Source of the DNA: Fructobacillus fructosus KCTC 3544
Lineage (GTDB): Bacteria; Bacillota; Bacilli; Lactobacillales; Lactobacillaceae
NCBI RefSeq assembly: GCF_001438695.1
Contig: NZ_JQBH01000005.1
Location: forward strand, 38,165-102,164
DNA length: 64,000 bases
Direction of reading: 5' to 3'
Shown here: piece after piece, positions 41,659 through 49,783 of the stretch
How the letters are laid out: every line of letters starts with the position of its first letter
Position numbering within the stretch: position 1 is the first letter of the stretch
Program-made: the position numbers and the translations under genes
Notes under the pieces: generated by a model
The model's input: the letters and a program-made list of their open reading frames with translations, nothing else
Told to the model about the DNA's origin: nothing
Database searches by the model: none

Positions 41659-42651
41659 ATGGCAGACTTACTAAAAATTGAACACTTAAAAGTCTACTAT
41701 CCAGAACGGGCCGGCTTTTTTAACCGAATTGTTAGTTATATCAAGGCAGTCGATGATGTGTCTTTGACAATTGAAGAAGGAAAGACATATGGATTGGTTG
41801 GTCAATCTGGTTCTGGTAAGAGTACGATTGGGAAGACGATTGTTGGATTAGAAGATCCGACAGCTGGCAAGATCTTTTATAAGGGCCAGGATGTCACGAC
41901 AATCAAGCAAAAAAGGAAGATCAATTTTAACAAGGAAGTTCAGATGGTTTTCCAGGACAGTCAATCGTCTTTGAATCCTCGTAAAACAATTGGTGAGATT
42001 TTGGCAGAACCCCTCAAAAATTTTGGAGTGCCAGCTAAAATTGGTGCTGGAAAATCAGAGAATGAGCGTTCCTTTGATAAAGAAAAAATTGACGAACGAG
42101 TGCTTGAATTGCTAGACATTGTGGGTCTTCCTGAACGAACGGTTAGTCAGTATCCCTTCCAATTCTCTGGTGGGCAGCGGCAACGAATCGTCGTGGCTCG
42201 TGCGTTAGCAACAAACCCAAAGTTGATTGTTGCGGATGAACCTGTATCGGCTTTGGACTTGTCAGTGCAAGCGCAGGTTTTGAATTTTATGAAGAAAATT
42301 CAAAAGACTTATGGTATTTCTTTCCTTTTCATTTCGCACGATTTGGGTGTTGTTCGTTACATGACTGATACCATTGCAATCATGCACCATGGACGTTTCG
42401 TTGAAGTTGGAACGACGGAAGATATTTTTGAACATCCAGAACATATCTATACAAAGCGTCTGTTGGCAGCCATTCCAAGTCAAACAGTTGCTGGTCGTGA
42501 AGCGAAGCGCGCTGAACGAGAAGCAAACGAACGTGACTTTGATGAGAAGAAGTGGGCTTATTACGAAGAAAATAGTGCCCCACTTCGTGCATATGGCTTA
42601 GTCCAACGGACGGGTACACACTTTGTCGCTGTACGAGAGGAGAACGAGTAA
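41659..42651 (+). CDS. oppF: Oligopeptide ABC transporter ATP-binding protein OppF
   Basis: 330 residues, starting 2 nt after the oppD stop. Walker A GQSGSGKST near 50, MVFQDSQSSLNPRKTIGEIL, signature FSGGQRQRI, Walker B LIVADEPVSALD, and the oligopeptide C-terminal region HIYTKRLLAAIP. A 15-residue insertion (GVPAKIGAGKSENERSFD) in the helical domain resembles that of other lactic acid bacterial OppF. Forms the ATPase heterodimer with OppD. Its C-terminus (ARGREAKRAEREANERDFDEKKW-like) extends past the usual end. Confidence 0.96.
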   Translation: MADLLKIEHLKVYYPERAGFFNRIVSYIKAVDDVSLTIEEGKTYGLVGQSGSGKSTIGKTIVGLEDPTAGKIFYKGQDVTTIKQKRKINFNKEVQMVFQDSQSSLNPRKTIGEILAEPLKNFGVPAKIGAGKSENERSFDKEKIDERVLELLDIVGLPERTVSQYPFQFSGGQRQRIVVARALATNPKLIVADEPVSALDLSVQAQVLNFMKKIQKTYGISFLFISHDLGVVRYMTDTIAIMHHGRFVEVGTTEDIFEHPEHIYTKRLLAAIPSQTVAGREAKRAEREANERDFDEKKWAYYEENSAPLRAYGLVQRTGTHFVAVREENE

Positions 42652-42653
42652 TT

Positions 42654-43619
42654 ATGTTTAAAACAATTGTACGGCGTGTATTAATTATGCTGCCACAAAT
42701 CTTCTTCGTTTCGATTTTGATTTTTATGTTGGCCCAGTTAATGCCTGGGGATCCATTTTACGGAAACTTGAACCCTAACTCTGATGTGGCAACAATTGAG
42801 CGAATGCGGCATGCCGCAGGTCTTGATTTGCCATGGTACGAACAATACGTTCGCTGGGTTGTTAACGTATTCCATGGTGACTTTGGTACTTCTTACACCG
42901 TTAACAAGGGTGTTGCTGTTTCAGAAATTATTGGTCAGCGTATTTGGCCAACTGTTTCAATGGGAATCATTGCAACGATTTTGACCTACTTCTTTGCCAT
43001 GAGCCAGGCACTTATTTCAGCACGGAATGAGAACAAGCGTATCGATAAATTCTTGGTTGTATGGAATACGTTGACATCAGCCGTGCCATCCTTTGTCTTT
43101 TATTTTGTGATGATGGTTTTGTTTGTCTATGTTATTCCGATTTTTCCAAGTTCTGGAACAGGAATTGATGAAACTCAGGGATTCTTTACGAATTTCTTTG
43201 GGAACCTCTATCACGCTTTCCTTCCAGCCTTAACGATTGCCTTGTTCTCAACGAACAGTGTCTTTCAATACCTACGTTCTAACTTGCTGGATCAACAAGC
43301 GCAGGATTACGTTCGAACAGCCCGTGCAAAGGGTGTCCAAATTAAGGATGTTTTCCGTAAGCACATTCTGCGAAATGCCTTCCTGCCAATTGCTTCTGGA
43401 ATTGGCTACTCCATCACTGGTGTTCTAGGGGGAGCCATGTTTGCTGAAACTGTTTTTGGTTATCCAGGATTAGGAGCCCTCTTTGTTCAAGCGCTGTCAG
43501 GTCGTGATTACACGATTATTACGGCTTTGATGCTGCTTCAAGGAATTTTGTCACTATTTGGTGGTCTCCTGTCAGATATTATTTCTGCCTGGGTTGATCC
43601 ACGTATTCGAGTAAAGTAA
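42654..43619 (+). CDS. oppB: Oligopeptide ABC transporter permease OppB
   Basis: 321 residues, starting 2 nt after the oppF stop. Six membrane helices; N-terminal signature MLPQIFFVSILIFMLAQLMPGDPF and the coupling EAA motif DYVRTARAKGVQIKDVFRKHILRNAFLPI (near 220-250). A cytoplasmic/extracellular loop between the second and third helices (NVFHGDFGTSY) is the usual BPD_transp_1 feature. Pairs with OppC to form the channel. Confidence 0.96.
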   Translation: MFKTIVRRVLIMLPQIFFVSILIFMLAQLMPGDPFYGNLNPNSDVATIERMRHAAGLDLPWYEQYVRWVVNVFHGDFGTSYTVNKGVAVSEIIGQRIWPTVSMGIIATILTYFFAMSQALISARNENKRIDKFLVVWNTLTSAVPSFVFYFVMMVLFVYVIPIFPSSGTGIDETQGFFTNFFGNLYHAFLPALTIALFSTNSVFQYLRSNLLDQQAQDYVRTARAKGVQIKDVFRKHILRNAFLPIASGIGYSITGVLGGAMFAETVFGYPGLGALFVQALSGRDYTIITALMLLQGILSLFGGLLSDIISAWVDPRIRVK

Positions 43620-43630
43620 GGAGTTTTAAA

Positions 43631-44518
43631 ATGGAAAAATCAAAACAACGTTTTGGCTCACGTTTTTTTAAAAACTTCTCAGCCGAACTTGAACACGATG
43701 GGTTGGGTTTGACCGCTCTCATCATGTTGGTCACTTTATTCGTTATTATTTTTGTTGGACAATTCTTCGTTCCTTCAAACATCGGAACAATGTCCGATAT
43801 TTTGAATGCTGATTTGCCACCTTTGACAGGTGGTCATATTTTAGGAACAACGGATTCTGGTGCCGATTTTATTTTGACCTTAATTGCTTCTGCTAAGAAT
43901 TCCCTGATTATTGGAGTTGGTGTGGCGACATTGATTACGGCCATTTCCATTTTCTTCGGTATGATTATTGGTTATTTTGGCGGATGGGCAGACTGGTTAG
44001 CCATGCGAATCATTGATTTTTGGTTAATTATGCCTTTGATCATGATTTTGGCGATTATCTTCTCCACTTCAAAGGGAATGGGCATTTGGTCTCTGATTTT
44101 AATTTTGTCACTCATTTCTTGGCCAGCCAATGTTCGTTTGGTTCGAACATTGACACTTTCAGAGGTTAACCGTGATTATGTTCAGGCTTCTAAAATCTCT
44201 GGAACACCGTGGTACAAGATTATCTTTTCTGGTATTTTGCCAAACATTTCATCGACAATCATTTCGGACTATTCATTAACTTTGGCTGGTTCGATTGGAA
44301 TTGAAACGGGATTAACCTTCCTGGGATTTGGTTTAAAGCACGGAACTAGTTCACTTGGATCTATGCTGCAAGTTTTGAATGGTTCGGCCTCGACGATTTA
44401 TGCTCGTTGGTGGCTTTGGGTACCGGTAACAATTATTTTGATTGTTCTGACTTTCGGATTTGTTGTCCTTGGACAGGTATGTCGAAGAGCATTAGATCAG
44501 CGTCAAACAATGAAATAA
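43631..44518 (+). CDS. oppC: Oligopeptide ABC transporter permease OppC
   Basis: 295 residues, RBS TAAGGAG. Basic N-terminus (MEKSKQRFGSRFFKNF), first helix near 30-52, the TTDSGADFILTL region of OppC and five further helices. EAA motif NRDYVQASKISGTPWYKIIFSGILPNI (near 180-205). C-terminus ends RRALDQRQTMK. Followed by a 119-bp gap with an independent promoter for oppA. Confidence 0.96.
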   Translation: MEKSKQRFGSRFFKNFSAELEHDGLGLTALIMLVTLFVIIFVGQFFVPSNIGTMSDILNADLPPLTGGHILGTTDSGADFILTLIASAKNSLIIGVGVATLITAISIFFGMIIGYFGGWADWLAMRIIDFWLIMPLIMILAIIFSTSKGMGIWSLILILSLISWPANVRLVRTLTLSEVNRDYVQASKISGTPWYKIIFSGILPNISSTIISDYSLTLAGSIGIETGLTFLGFGLKHGTSSLGSMLQVLNGSASTIYARWWLWVPVTIILIVLTFGFVVLGQVCRRALDQRQTMK

Positions 44519-44549
44519 CACGTTTTAATTAAAATAATATTAAAAAATG

Positions 44550-44637
44550 TTGACATTCTCATGACACATGGTTATGATAAAAACAACCTAAATGACTTGA
44601 AGCGATTCGCGTCATATTTTATTGGAGGAAGGACCAC
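44550..44637 (+). promoter_or_regulatory. Internal strong promoter and leader of oppA
   Basis: TTGACA (44550-44555), 17-bp spacer, TATGAT (44573-44578). The leader folds with arms ATGAC (44592-44596) / GTCAT (44611-44615) and inner GCG/CGC. RBS TTGGAGGA. It should allow oppA in excess over the membrane parts. Confidence 0.85.
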
Positions 44638-46515
44638 ATGGTAAGTGTAAAAAAGAAGGTGGCCTTCGGAGTTGGTGGCGCATTAATTGTTGCTGCTGTG
44701 GGCTTCGGAGTGTTCGCCATGAATTCAAAGGGCTATGATACAGCCTCAAAGGCCGTATCAGCTGGATCGTTCAAGGGAGATTTTAAAAACTCTAAGTCAC
44801 CAATTAAAGGTGGCGTCTTGAAGGTTTCAACTCCTGGAAACGCTTCGGACCCCGTTACTTTTTCCGGGTACAGCGAATTTATTCAGGCAGCAGCTGTTCA
44901 GAGTGAGTTAGCACCTGCAAGTAATCAAATTTTCTATACGGATAGTAATGGAAAGGTGAAGGATGGCGGTCCTGCCAACATGAAGGTTGACAAGGATAAC
45001 AAGACAGTTACCATCACGTTGCGTGACAACTTGAAGTGGTCGGACGGCAAGGATGTGACGGCCAAGGACGTCGAGTACTCATTGGAAAAGCTTGCAACGA
45101 ACGAAGAGGCATCACAGAACTTCACTTCTAGTTACCTTGTAATTAAGGGAATGGAAGACTTCCAAAATGGTAAAGCCAAGTCCATCTCTGGAATCAAGTT
45201 TGATAACGGAGAAGACGGCAAGAAGTTGACGGTTTCTTACAGCTCACTTCCAGCTGGTGTGAACTGGGGTGATGGTGTGCCATCATACGCCCTTCCATAC
45301 CACGATTTGAAGGATGTTGCTGACGATAAGGTGGCAACTTCTGATAAGGTAACGAAGCACCCACTGTCATTTAGCGCTTTCAAGGTAAAGTCAGTTTCTT
45401 CTGATTCTGTTGTTAAGTACGAGCGTAACCCATATTACTGGGGTAAGGCTGCTCGCCTGAGTGGAATTGAGTATCATGTTAACGATGACCAGTCAAAGCT
45501 TGAAAATGACTTGTCAAAGCAGAAGTTTGATGTGGTTACTTCTGTACCATCTTCCCTTTGGAAAGATGGTAATAAGGATCAGTTGGCTAAGTACAACAAT
45601 GCGAAGGGCTATGCTTCTGTTGGTTCTTATGCTTCTCAGTACTATGAAGCATACTTTAACCTTGGCCACTACGACAAGGAAAAGAAGACCAACGTACAAG
45701 ATCGTCAGACACCGCTTCAAGATGTGAACGTCCGTAAGGCCATTGGTTATGCCATGAACACTGGTGACATCGCCAAGAAGTACTCAAATGGCTTCCAAGA
45801 AGCAACAAACACAATCGTTTCAAAGTCTGATTTGAAGAAGGACTTCTACAACAAGTCCGTTAAGGGATACAACTCTAAGTCTTCAGGTGATCCTGAAAAG
45901 GCTGGCGAGTATCTGAAGAAGGCTGGCTACAAGAAGGAATCTGATGGTTACTACTACAAGGATGGTAAGAAACTGACAATTACCTTCATGGCTCGTACTG
46001 GAAGCACAACATCGGAGGCCCAGGCAAAGGCCTACATCGCAGCATGGAAGGCTGCTGGTATCGATGCAAAGCTCTATCAGGATAAGTTAATTGACTTCGC
46101 AACTTGGTCATCCATCATGACGACTGGAACGAACCAGGATTGGGATGTGACAATTGCCGGTTGGTCCGAGGGAACGGTTCCTTCATTCGGACAGCTCTGG
46201 GCGACGTCAGCTAAGTACAACATGGGTCACGTTGTTTCAGACAAGGTTGCTAAGAACCTTAGCGACACGGATAATGCAAGTTCAGACAGCACTATGATTC
46301 AAGACATCAAGGACTTCCAGAAGACTGTTGTTGATGATAACGCTTACGTCATCCCAACGACGACCCCAATAAACGCTTCACTGGTTAACGGCCGCGTTAC
46401 AGGATTTACATCAGACAATGCAACGGGATTGACAACAAATGCTGGTAACGACCTTTATGCTCAACTTGGTGTTACTTCAGATACCCCAACGAAGTCTGGA
46501 AACCCTCGTAAGTAA
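44638..46515 (+). CDS. oppA: Oligopeptide-binding protein OppA, without lipobox cysteine
   Basis: 625 residues, SBP family 5: PYYWG..., KGGVLKVSTPG at the mature start, ITVTLRDNLKWSDGKDVTAKDVEYSLE, DVNVRKAIGYAMNTGDIAKK and the C-terminal VIPTTTPI. Unlike classical OppA lipoproteins there is no L-x-x-C motif; no cysteine occurs anywhere in the protein. The N-terminus is a basic stretch and one hydrophobic helix (VSVKKKVAFGVGGALIVAAVGFGVFAM), so it may stay as an uncleaved membrane anchor or be released. Codon use is biased, as for abundant proteins. Confidence 0.95.
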   Translation: MVSVKKKVAFGVGGALIVAAVGFGVFAMNSKGYDTASKAVSAGSFKGDFKNSKSPIKGGVLKVSTPGNASDPVTFSGYSEFIQAAAVQSELAPASNQIFYTDSNGKVKDGGPANMKVDKDNKTVTITLRDNLKWSDGKDVTAKDVEYSLEKLATNEEASQNFTSSYLVIKGMEDFQNGKAKSISGIKFDNGEDGKKLTVSYSSLPAGVNWGDGVPSYALPYHDLKDVADDKVATSDKVTKHPLSFSAFKVKSVSSDSVVKYERNPYYWGKAARLSGIEYHVNDDQSKLENDLSKQKFDVVTSVPSSLWKDGNKDQLAKYNNAKGYASVGSYASQYYEAYFNLGHYDKEKKTNVQDRQTPLQDVNVRKAIGYAMNTGDIAKKYSNGFQEATNTIVSKSDLKKDFYNKSVKGYNSKSSGDPEKAGEYLKKAGYKKESDGYYYKDGKKLTITFMARTGSTTSEAQAKAYIAAWKAAGIDAKLYQDKLIDFATWSSIMTTGTNQDWDVTIAGWSEGTVPSFGQLWATSAKYNMGHVVSDKVAKNLSDTDNASSDSTMIQDIKDFQKTVVDDNAYVIPTTTPINASLVNGRVTGFTSDNATGLTTNAGNDLYAQLGVTSDTPTKSGNPRK

Positions 46516-46594
46516 AAGGTTTAAGTTAGAATAGCTTTTCTAAATTAAACGAAAGACAAGTTCGTAAAGAAATTTCTTCTCATAAAGAATCCAC

Positions 46595-46642
46595 AAAAAG
46601 CAGCTAAGGCAGACATTGCGTCTAGCCCTAGCTGCTTTTTTC
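46595..46642 (+). terminator. Terminator after oppA
   Basis: AAAAAGCAGCTA (46595-46606) / TAGCTGCTTTTT (46629-46640), with inner AGAC/GTCT. Confidence 0.92.
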
Positions 46643-46660
46643 CGGTAGAATAAGGATATT

Positions 46661-48172
46661 ATGACAGACTTTAAAGAAGCATTGAAAACAAGGCGAACAT
46701 TCGCCATTATCTCTCACCCTGATGCGGGTAAAACGACTTTGACGGAGCAACTTTTGCTCCATGGTGGTGTGATTCGTGAAGCGGGAACGGTCAAGGGGCG
46801 TGGCGCGAAGAAGCTGGCTTCATCTGATTGGATGGCCATCGAGCAGCAGCGTGGAATTTCGGTTACCTCTTCTGTCTTGCAGTTTGACTACGATGGGAAG
46901 CGAATTAACATTCTGGACACACCAGGACACGAAGATTTCTCGGAAGACACGTATCGAACGTTGATGGCCGTGGATTCGGTTGTCATGGTTGTCGATGCGG
47001 CCAAGGGAATCGAGCCCCAGACAAAGAAACTCTTTGAGATTGTCTCAAAGCGTGGGATTCCGGTCTTTACCTTCTTTAACAAGATTGACCGCGACGCTCG
47101 AGCACCGTTGGACTTGGTTGATGAATTGGAAACGACGCTTGGAATCCAAGCCTTCCCGATGAATTGGCCCATTGGTTCGGGACAGATTTTGCAAGGAATT
47201 TACGATCTACGCCAAAAGGAATTAATTCCGTTTAAAAACGCTTCTGACCAGCCCGAAGTGATGGCTGAGGGGATGGATGAAGTGGAATTGCTTGAAGATG
47301 CTGGAAACGACTTTGACAAGGATGCCGTGGAACATGGAAAATTGACCCCGGTCTTCTTTGGATCTGCATTGGCTAACTTCGGTGTGACGGAATTCTTGGA
47401 GCAATACTTGCAGTACGCACCGGAACCAGCTGCCGTTGAAACGGTTGATGATCAGTTAATTGAGCCAACCAATGACCAGTTCTCAGGTTTTGTCTTTAAG
47501 ATTCAGGCCAACATGGATCCCCGACATCGTGACCGCATCGCCTTCGTACGGATTGTGTCGGGTGAATTCAAGAAGGGGATGGATGTCACATTGTCTCGAA
47601 CAGGCAAGAAGCTTCGTTTGGCCAACGTGACCCAGTTCATGGCCGAAGAACGTGAAAACGTTCAAGATGCCGTTCCTGGCGATATCATTGGGGTCTACGA
47701 TACCGGGAATTTCCAGATTGGTGACACGATTTATTCGGGTAAGAAAAAGCTGACTTTCCCTGATTTACCAACCTTCACGCCAGAATACTTTAACAAAGTC
47801 ATTGCTAAGGATGTCATGAAGCAGAAGTCCTACCACAAGGGAATCACCCAGTTGGTACAGGAAGGAACGATTCAGCTTTATAAGTCTTGGAACTCCAACG
47901 AATACATTCTTGGTGCTGTCGGACAATTGCAGTTCGAAGTGTTTAAATTCCGAATGGAAAACGAATACAACGTGGCCATTCAATTCGAACCAATCGGTTC
48001 AAAGGTCGCACGTTGGATCAACCCAGACCAGGTTGACGAAAAGATGGCCTCATCACGTAACCTTTTGGTGAAAGACCGCTATGACCGGCCAGTCTTCCTT
48101 TTTGAAAACCAATTTGCTTTGAATTGGTTTAAGGATAAATATCCGGACGTTGATTTGGAAGCAAAGATGTAA
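46661..48172 (+). CDS. prfC: Peptide chain release factor 3
   Basis: GTPase that removes RF1/RF2 from the ribosome. 503 residues: G1 HPDAGKTT (19-26), switch [17 protein letters not shown]4 NKIDRDAR, then domain II and a C-terminal part [18 protein letters not shown]. The switch I insert [26 protein letters not shown] is typical of RF3. The gene begins 20 nt after the opp terminator, with TAGAAT 10 nt before the ATG and a short AGGA; its leader must be very short. Own terminator downstream. Confidence 0.97.
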   Translation: MTDFKEALKTRRTFAIISHPDAGKTTLTEQLLLHGGVIREAGTVKGRGAKKLASSDWMAIEQQRGISVTSSVLQFDYDGKRINILDTPGHEDFSEDTYRTLMAVDSVVMVVDAAKGIEPQTKKLFEIVSKRGIPVFTFFNKIDRDARAPLDLVDELETTLGIQAFPMNWPIGSGQILQGIYDLRQKELIPFKNASDQPEVMAEGMDEVELLEDAGNDFDKDAVEHGKLTPVFFGSALANFGVTEFLEQYLQYAPEPAAVETVDDQLIEPTNDQFSGFVFKIQANMDPRHRDRIAFVRIVSGEFKKGMDVTLSRTGKKLRLANVTQFMAEERENVQDAVPGDIIGVYDTGNFQIGDTIYSGKKKLTFPDLPTFTPEYFNKVIAKDVMKQKSYHKGITQLVQEGTIQLYKSWNSNEYILGAVGQLQFEVFKFRMENEYNVAIQFEPIGSKVARWINPDQVDEKMASSRNLLVKDRYDRPVFLFENQFALNWFKDKYPDVDLEAKM

Positions 48173-48175
48173 ATG

Positions 48176-48206
48176 AAAAGGACAGGTAATCAACCTGTCC
48201 TTTTTT
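48176..48206 (+). terminator. Terminator after prfC
   Basis: AAAAGGACAGGT (48176-48187), loop AATCA, ACCTGTCCTTTT (48193-48204). Confidence 0.92.
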
Positions 48207-48336
48207 AAAACTTAGATTTTCAATAAACGTTGGCATAATAGGGATAATCGATGATTTTTATTTTTTTGATTGCTATAATGACGGCATAGTAGACAAGTGA
48301 AGATGGTGGCGCTCCCCCTAAGAGGAGGTGATGCGT

Positions 48337-48396
48337 ATGGTCAACGACCATAACGTTCAATCCTATGGAAAGGAGGTGCCTGGGTGGTTCCAGTGA
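48337..48396 (+). CDS. 19-codon leader ORF overlapping the toxin start
   Basis: ATG 48337 has AGGAGG (48323-48328) at 8 nt. The ORF encodes MVNDHNVQSYGKEVPGWFQ and its TGA (48394-48396) overlaps the toxin codons GTG-ATG in another frame, so translation of the toxin could depend on this ORF. Another ATG at 48331 is in the same frame. The peptide is polar and unlike the toxin. Confidence 0.5.
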   Translation: MVNDHNVQSYGKEVPGWFQ

Positions 48397-48491
48397 TGGA
48401 CACTCTTCAACTGGTGGTAGCTTTTGCGATTCTTATCGTCATGCTCATCACGTTAGTTGTTGAACTTATTAAGTTAAGCCAAAAAAAATAA
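48384..48491 (+). CDS. Holin-like type I toxin (TxpA/Hol_Tox family)
   Basis: 35 residues from GTG 48384, with AAAGGAGG 7 nt upstream; ATG 48396 is the alternative start (31 residues). The peptide has one hydrophobic helix (QLVVAFAILIVMLITLVVEL) flanked by DTL and a basic tail KLSQKK, the pattern of the Hol_Tox family related to TxpA of Bacillus subtilis. Such peptides insert into the membrane and arrest growth when over-expressed. A convergent antisense RNA overlaps the 3' half of the transcript. No holin partner or phage gene is near. Confidence 0.8.
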   Translation: MVPVMDTLQLVVAFAILIVMLITLVVELIKLSQKK

Positions 48492-48605
48492 CCATCTCCG
48501 CTTTGACCGGTCGAGATGATTACTAAGTCATTATTAAAAGGGGCCGCCACCACTTTGTGGGTCTACTTAAAGCGGTTGAGTTAGCGCTCAGTCGCTTTTT
48601 CCTTT
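48481..48605 (-). ncRNA. Antitoxin antisense RNA (RatA-like)
   Basis: Minus-strand promoter TTGCTA (48635-48640), 17-bp spacer, TATAAT (plus ATTATA 48612-48617), predicted start near 48605. The RNA runs antisense to the toxin 3' region and ends at a hairpin CATCTC/GAGATG (about 48492-48518) followed by GTTATTTTTTTT on the minus strand. Length about 120 nt. Convergent, 3'-overlapping layout as in txpA-ratA. Confidence 0.7.
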
Positions 48606-48611
48606 GCCTTT

Positions 48612-48640
48612 ATTATAATAGTAGCCCCTTTCTCTAGCAA
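48612..48640 (-). promoter_or_regulatory. Antitoxin promoter
   Basis: TTGCTA-17-TATAAT on the minus strand, the stronger of the two promoters at the locus, as expected for an antitoxin in excess. Confidence 0.8.
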
Positions 48641-48684
48641 GTTACTTGGCCTATATGACGAATGGTCATCGAAGTGATTAATAA

Positions 48685-48864
48685 TTATTTCTTCTTATTC
48701 GAACGGACGCCAATTATAAGAAGGACGGAACAGATTAAGATTGCCAGATTGAAGAAAATACTAATAATCGGATTTTTGCCAAGTGGGCTGAACAAGTTGA
48801 GTCCCTCAAGTACCATGATGGCCAATAAAAACCAGATAAAGTGTTTTTCGAGGAACTTTTTCAT
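48685..48864 (-). CDS. 59-residue small membrane protein
   Basis: ATG 48864 with AAAGGAGA and 8-nt spacing. Sequence begins MKKFLEKHFIWFLLAIMVLE, has two hydrophobic helices (9-22 and 33-51) separated by a Gly/Pro/Asn loop (FSPLGKNP) and ends with a basic tail RSNKKK. Promoter: extended TGC-TATACT on the minus strand (48913-48921). No family recognised. Lies between the type I toxin locus and the folT riboswitch. Confidence 0.65.
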   Translation of the reverse strand: MKKFLEKHFIWFLLAIMVLEGLNLFSPLGKNPIISIFFNLAILICSVLLIIGVRSNKKK

Positions 48865-48976
48865 GAAATTGTCTCCTTTATAAGTTGGGATATTGTATTG
48901 ATTGTTTTATTTAGTATAGCATAGGTATTTTAGGAGCTTTTCGAAATGACTTTGGTCGAGGGGCTTTTATAAAACC

Positions 48977-48985
48977 TGCTATAAT
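48977..48985 (+). promoter_or_regulatory. folT promoter (extended -10)
   Basis: TGC-TATAAT, predicted transcript start near 48992. Confidence 0.8.
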
Positions 48986-48992
48986 AGGAAGC

Positions 48993-49013
48993 GGCGTTCT
49001 GCTAGCGAACGCC
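48993..49013 (+). other. 5' hairpin of the folT leader
   Basis: GGCGTTC (48993-48999) / GAACGCC (49007-49013) at the very 5' end of the transcript, ahead of the aptamer; may stabilise the mRNA or take part in switching. Confidence 0.7.
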
Positions 49014-49021
49014 AACAATTT

Positions 49022-49115
49022 ATGGGGTAGGAACCCGTGCGTTAAGTGCGCTGGAAACGGAATGTGGGCCAGCGACGAAACAGTTAATGTGCGGTACGGG
49101 TTTCGCATTCACCAA
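49022..49115 (+). ncRNA. Tetrahydrofolate (THF-I) riboswitch
   Basis: Conserved blocks of the THF aptamer are all present in order: GGGGTAG (49024-49030), GTGCGTTAAGTG (about 49037-49048), the GGAATGT segment, ACGAA after the pairing GCGCTGG/CCAGCG, and GCGGTACGGGTTTCGCATTC (49091-49110). The GAACCCGT / ACGGGTTTC pairing forms the long stem. Downstream GTGAAC can pair with the GTTC next to the RBS GAGGAG, so translation is the likely output. Ligand and fold follow the known family; control of folT fits folate sensing. Confidence 0.93.
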
Positions 49116-49150
49116 TCCAGGTGAACGTTCCTTTGAGGAGGTTCAATCAT

Positions 49151-49732
49151 ATGAACAATACACGCACGCGTTTTTCAAGGTGGGGACTGCCCATCTTGTC
49201 CGTCCAGCAACTGGTTTTACTGGCTGCTCTGATCGCCCTTTCCTTCATCTTGGGTCGGGTATCAATCACAACGCAGATTCTTCGAATCTCGTTTGTGTTC
49301 CTGGCATCCTCTTTGATGGGAAAGTGGTTTGGTCCCATCTGGACTATGCTGGTCATGGTTTTGTCGGACTTTGTTAAAGTCACCTTTATCTCGGGAGGGA
49401 CCTGGTCGCCGGTGATGGCGATTGGGGTTGCTTTGGCTGGTTTAATCTATGGTGCTTTCTTTTATCGGGAGCGCCAAGATCAAAAGCTGTCTTGGCTAAC
49501 CATTGCGCTGGCCGTTTTGGCTATTACGGTGTTAATTAATCTCGTGATTAATACCCTGGCGATTATGTTCTTATACTCGCCTCACCATTCATGGTCGGTA
49601 TTTATGGGGATGCTTTCACCACGCTTGCTGAAGTCCGTGATTTTTTATCCAATTCAACTGGTGTTGACCTATTGGATATTGAATAATCGGGTTGTTCTTG
49701 ATTTATCAAAGCGTTTTTTCCAATACAAATAA
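49151..49732 (+). CDS. folT: Folate ECF transporter S component FolT
   Basis: 193 residues from ATG 49151, with GAGGAGG 9 nt upstream; the frame from 49121 crosses the RBS. Five or six membrane helices and the signatures of folate S components: VSITTQILRISFVFLASSLMGKWFGPIWTMLVMVLSDFVKV. It binds folate and works with the shared ECF energy-coupling module (EcfA, EcfA', EcfT), not encoded here. Directly under the tetrahydrofolate riboswitch. Closed by a bidirectional terminator. Confidence 0.95.
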   Translation: MNNTRTRFSRWGLPILSVQQLVLLAALIALSFILGRVSITTQILRISFVFLASSLMGKWFGPIWTMLVMVLSDFVKVTFISGGTWSPVMAIGVALAGLIYGAFFYRERQDQKLSWLTIALAVLAITVLINLVINTLAIMFLYSPHHSWSVFMGMLSPRLLKSVIFYPIQLVLTYWILNNRVVLDLSKRFFQYK

Positions 49733-49737
49733 GGTAA

Positions 49738-49776
49738 AAAAGGAAGCCAATCATGTCTAATGATTGGCTTCCTTTT
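49738..49776. terminator. Bidirectional terminator between folT and the YczE-like gene
   Basis: 17-bp stem AAAAGGAAGCCAATCAT (49738-49754), loop GTCTA, complement to 49776. Confidence 0.92.
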
Positions 49777-49783
49777 ATTTTGA

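Larger units (their letters stand above)
48271..48602 (+). ncRNA. Type I toxin mRNA with long 5'-3' pairing and terminator
   Basis: Extended -10 TGC-TATAAT (48271-48279) predicts a start near 48286. The 5' end (GTAGAC 48289-48294, AAGTG 48295-48299, GGTGGCG 48305-48311, CCCC 48314-48317) is complementary in order to the 3' end (GTCTAC 48561-48566, CACTT 48551-48555, CGCCACC 48545-48551, GGGG 48540-48543). The transcript ends at the hairpin AAAGCG/CGCTTT with T run (48569-48602). End-to-end pairing is the hallmark of inactive full-length mRNAs of type I toxins. Confidence 0.7.

Noticed and set aside
46646..46661. Leaderless prfC
   Set aside because: TAGAAT is 9 nt away with AGGA in between and no -35; evidence is too weak to claim it.
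48662..48883. 73-codon plus-strand ORF
   Set aside because: It is antisense to the 59-codon minus-strand ORF, which has a good RBS and promoter; the plus-strand frame has neither.
48960..49150. T-box leader
   Set aside because: No T-box sequence or specifier loop; the conserved blocks are those of the THF aptamer.
49087..49377. 96-codon ORF overlapping the THF aptamer
   Set aside because: It runs through the riboswitch and folT in another frame; no RBS.
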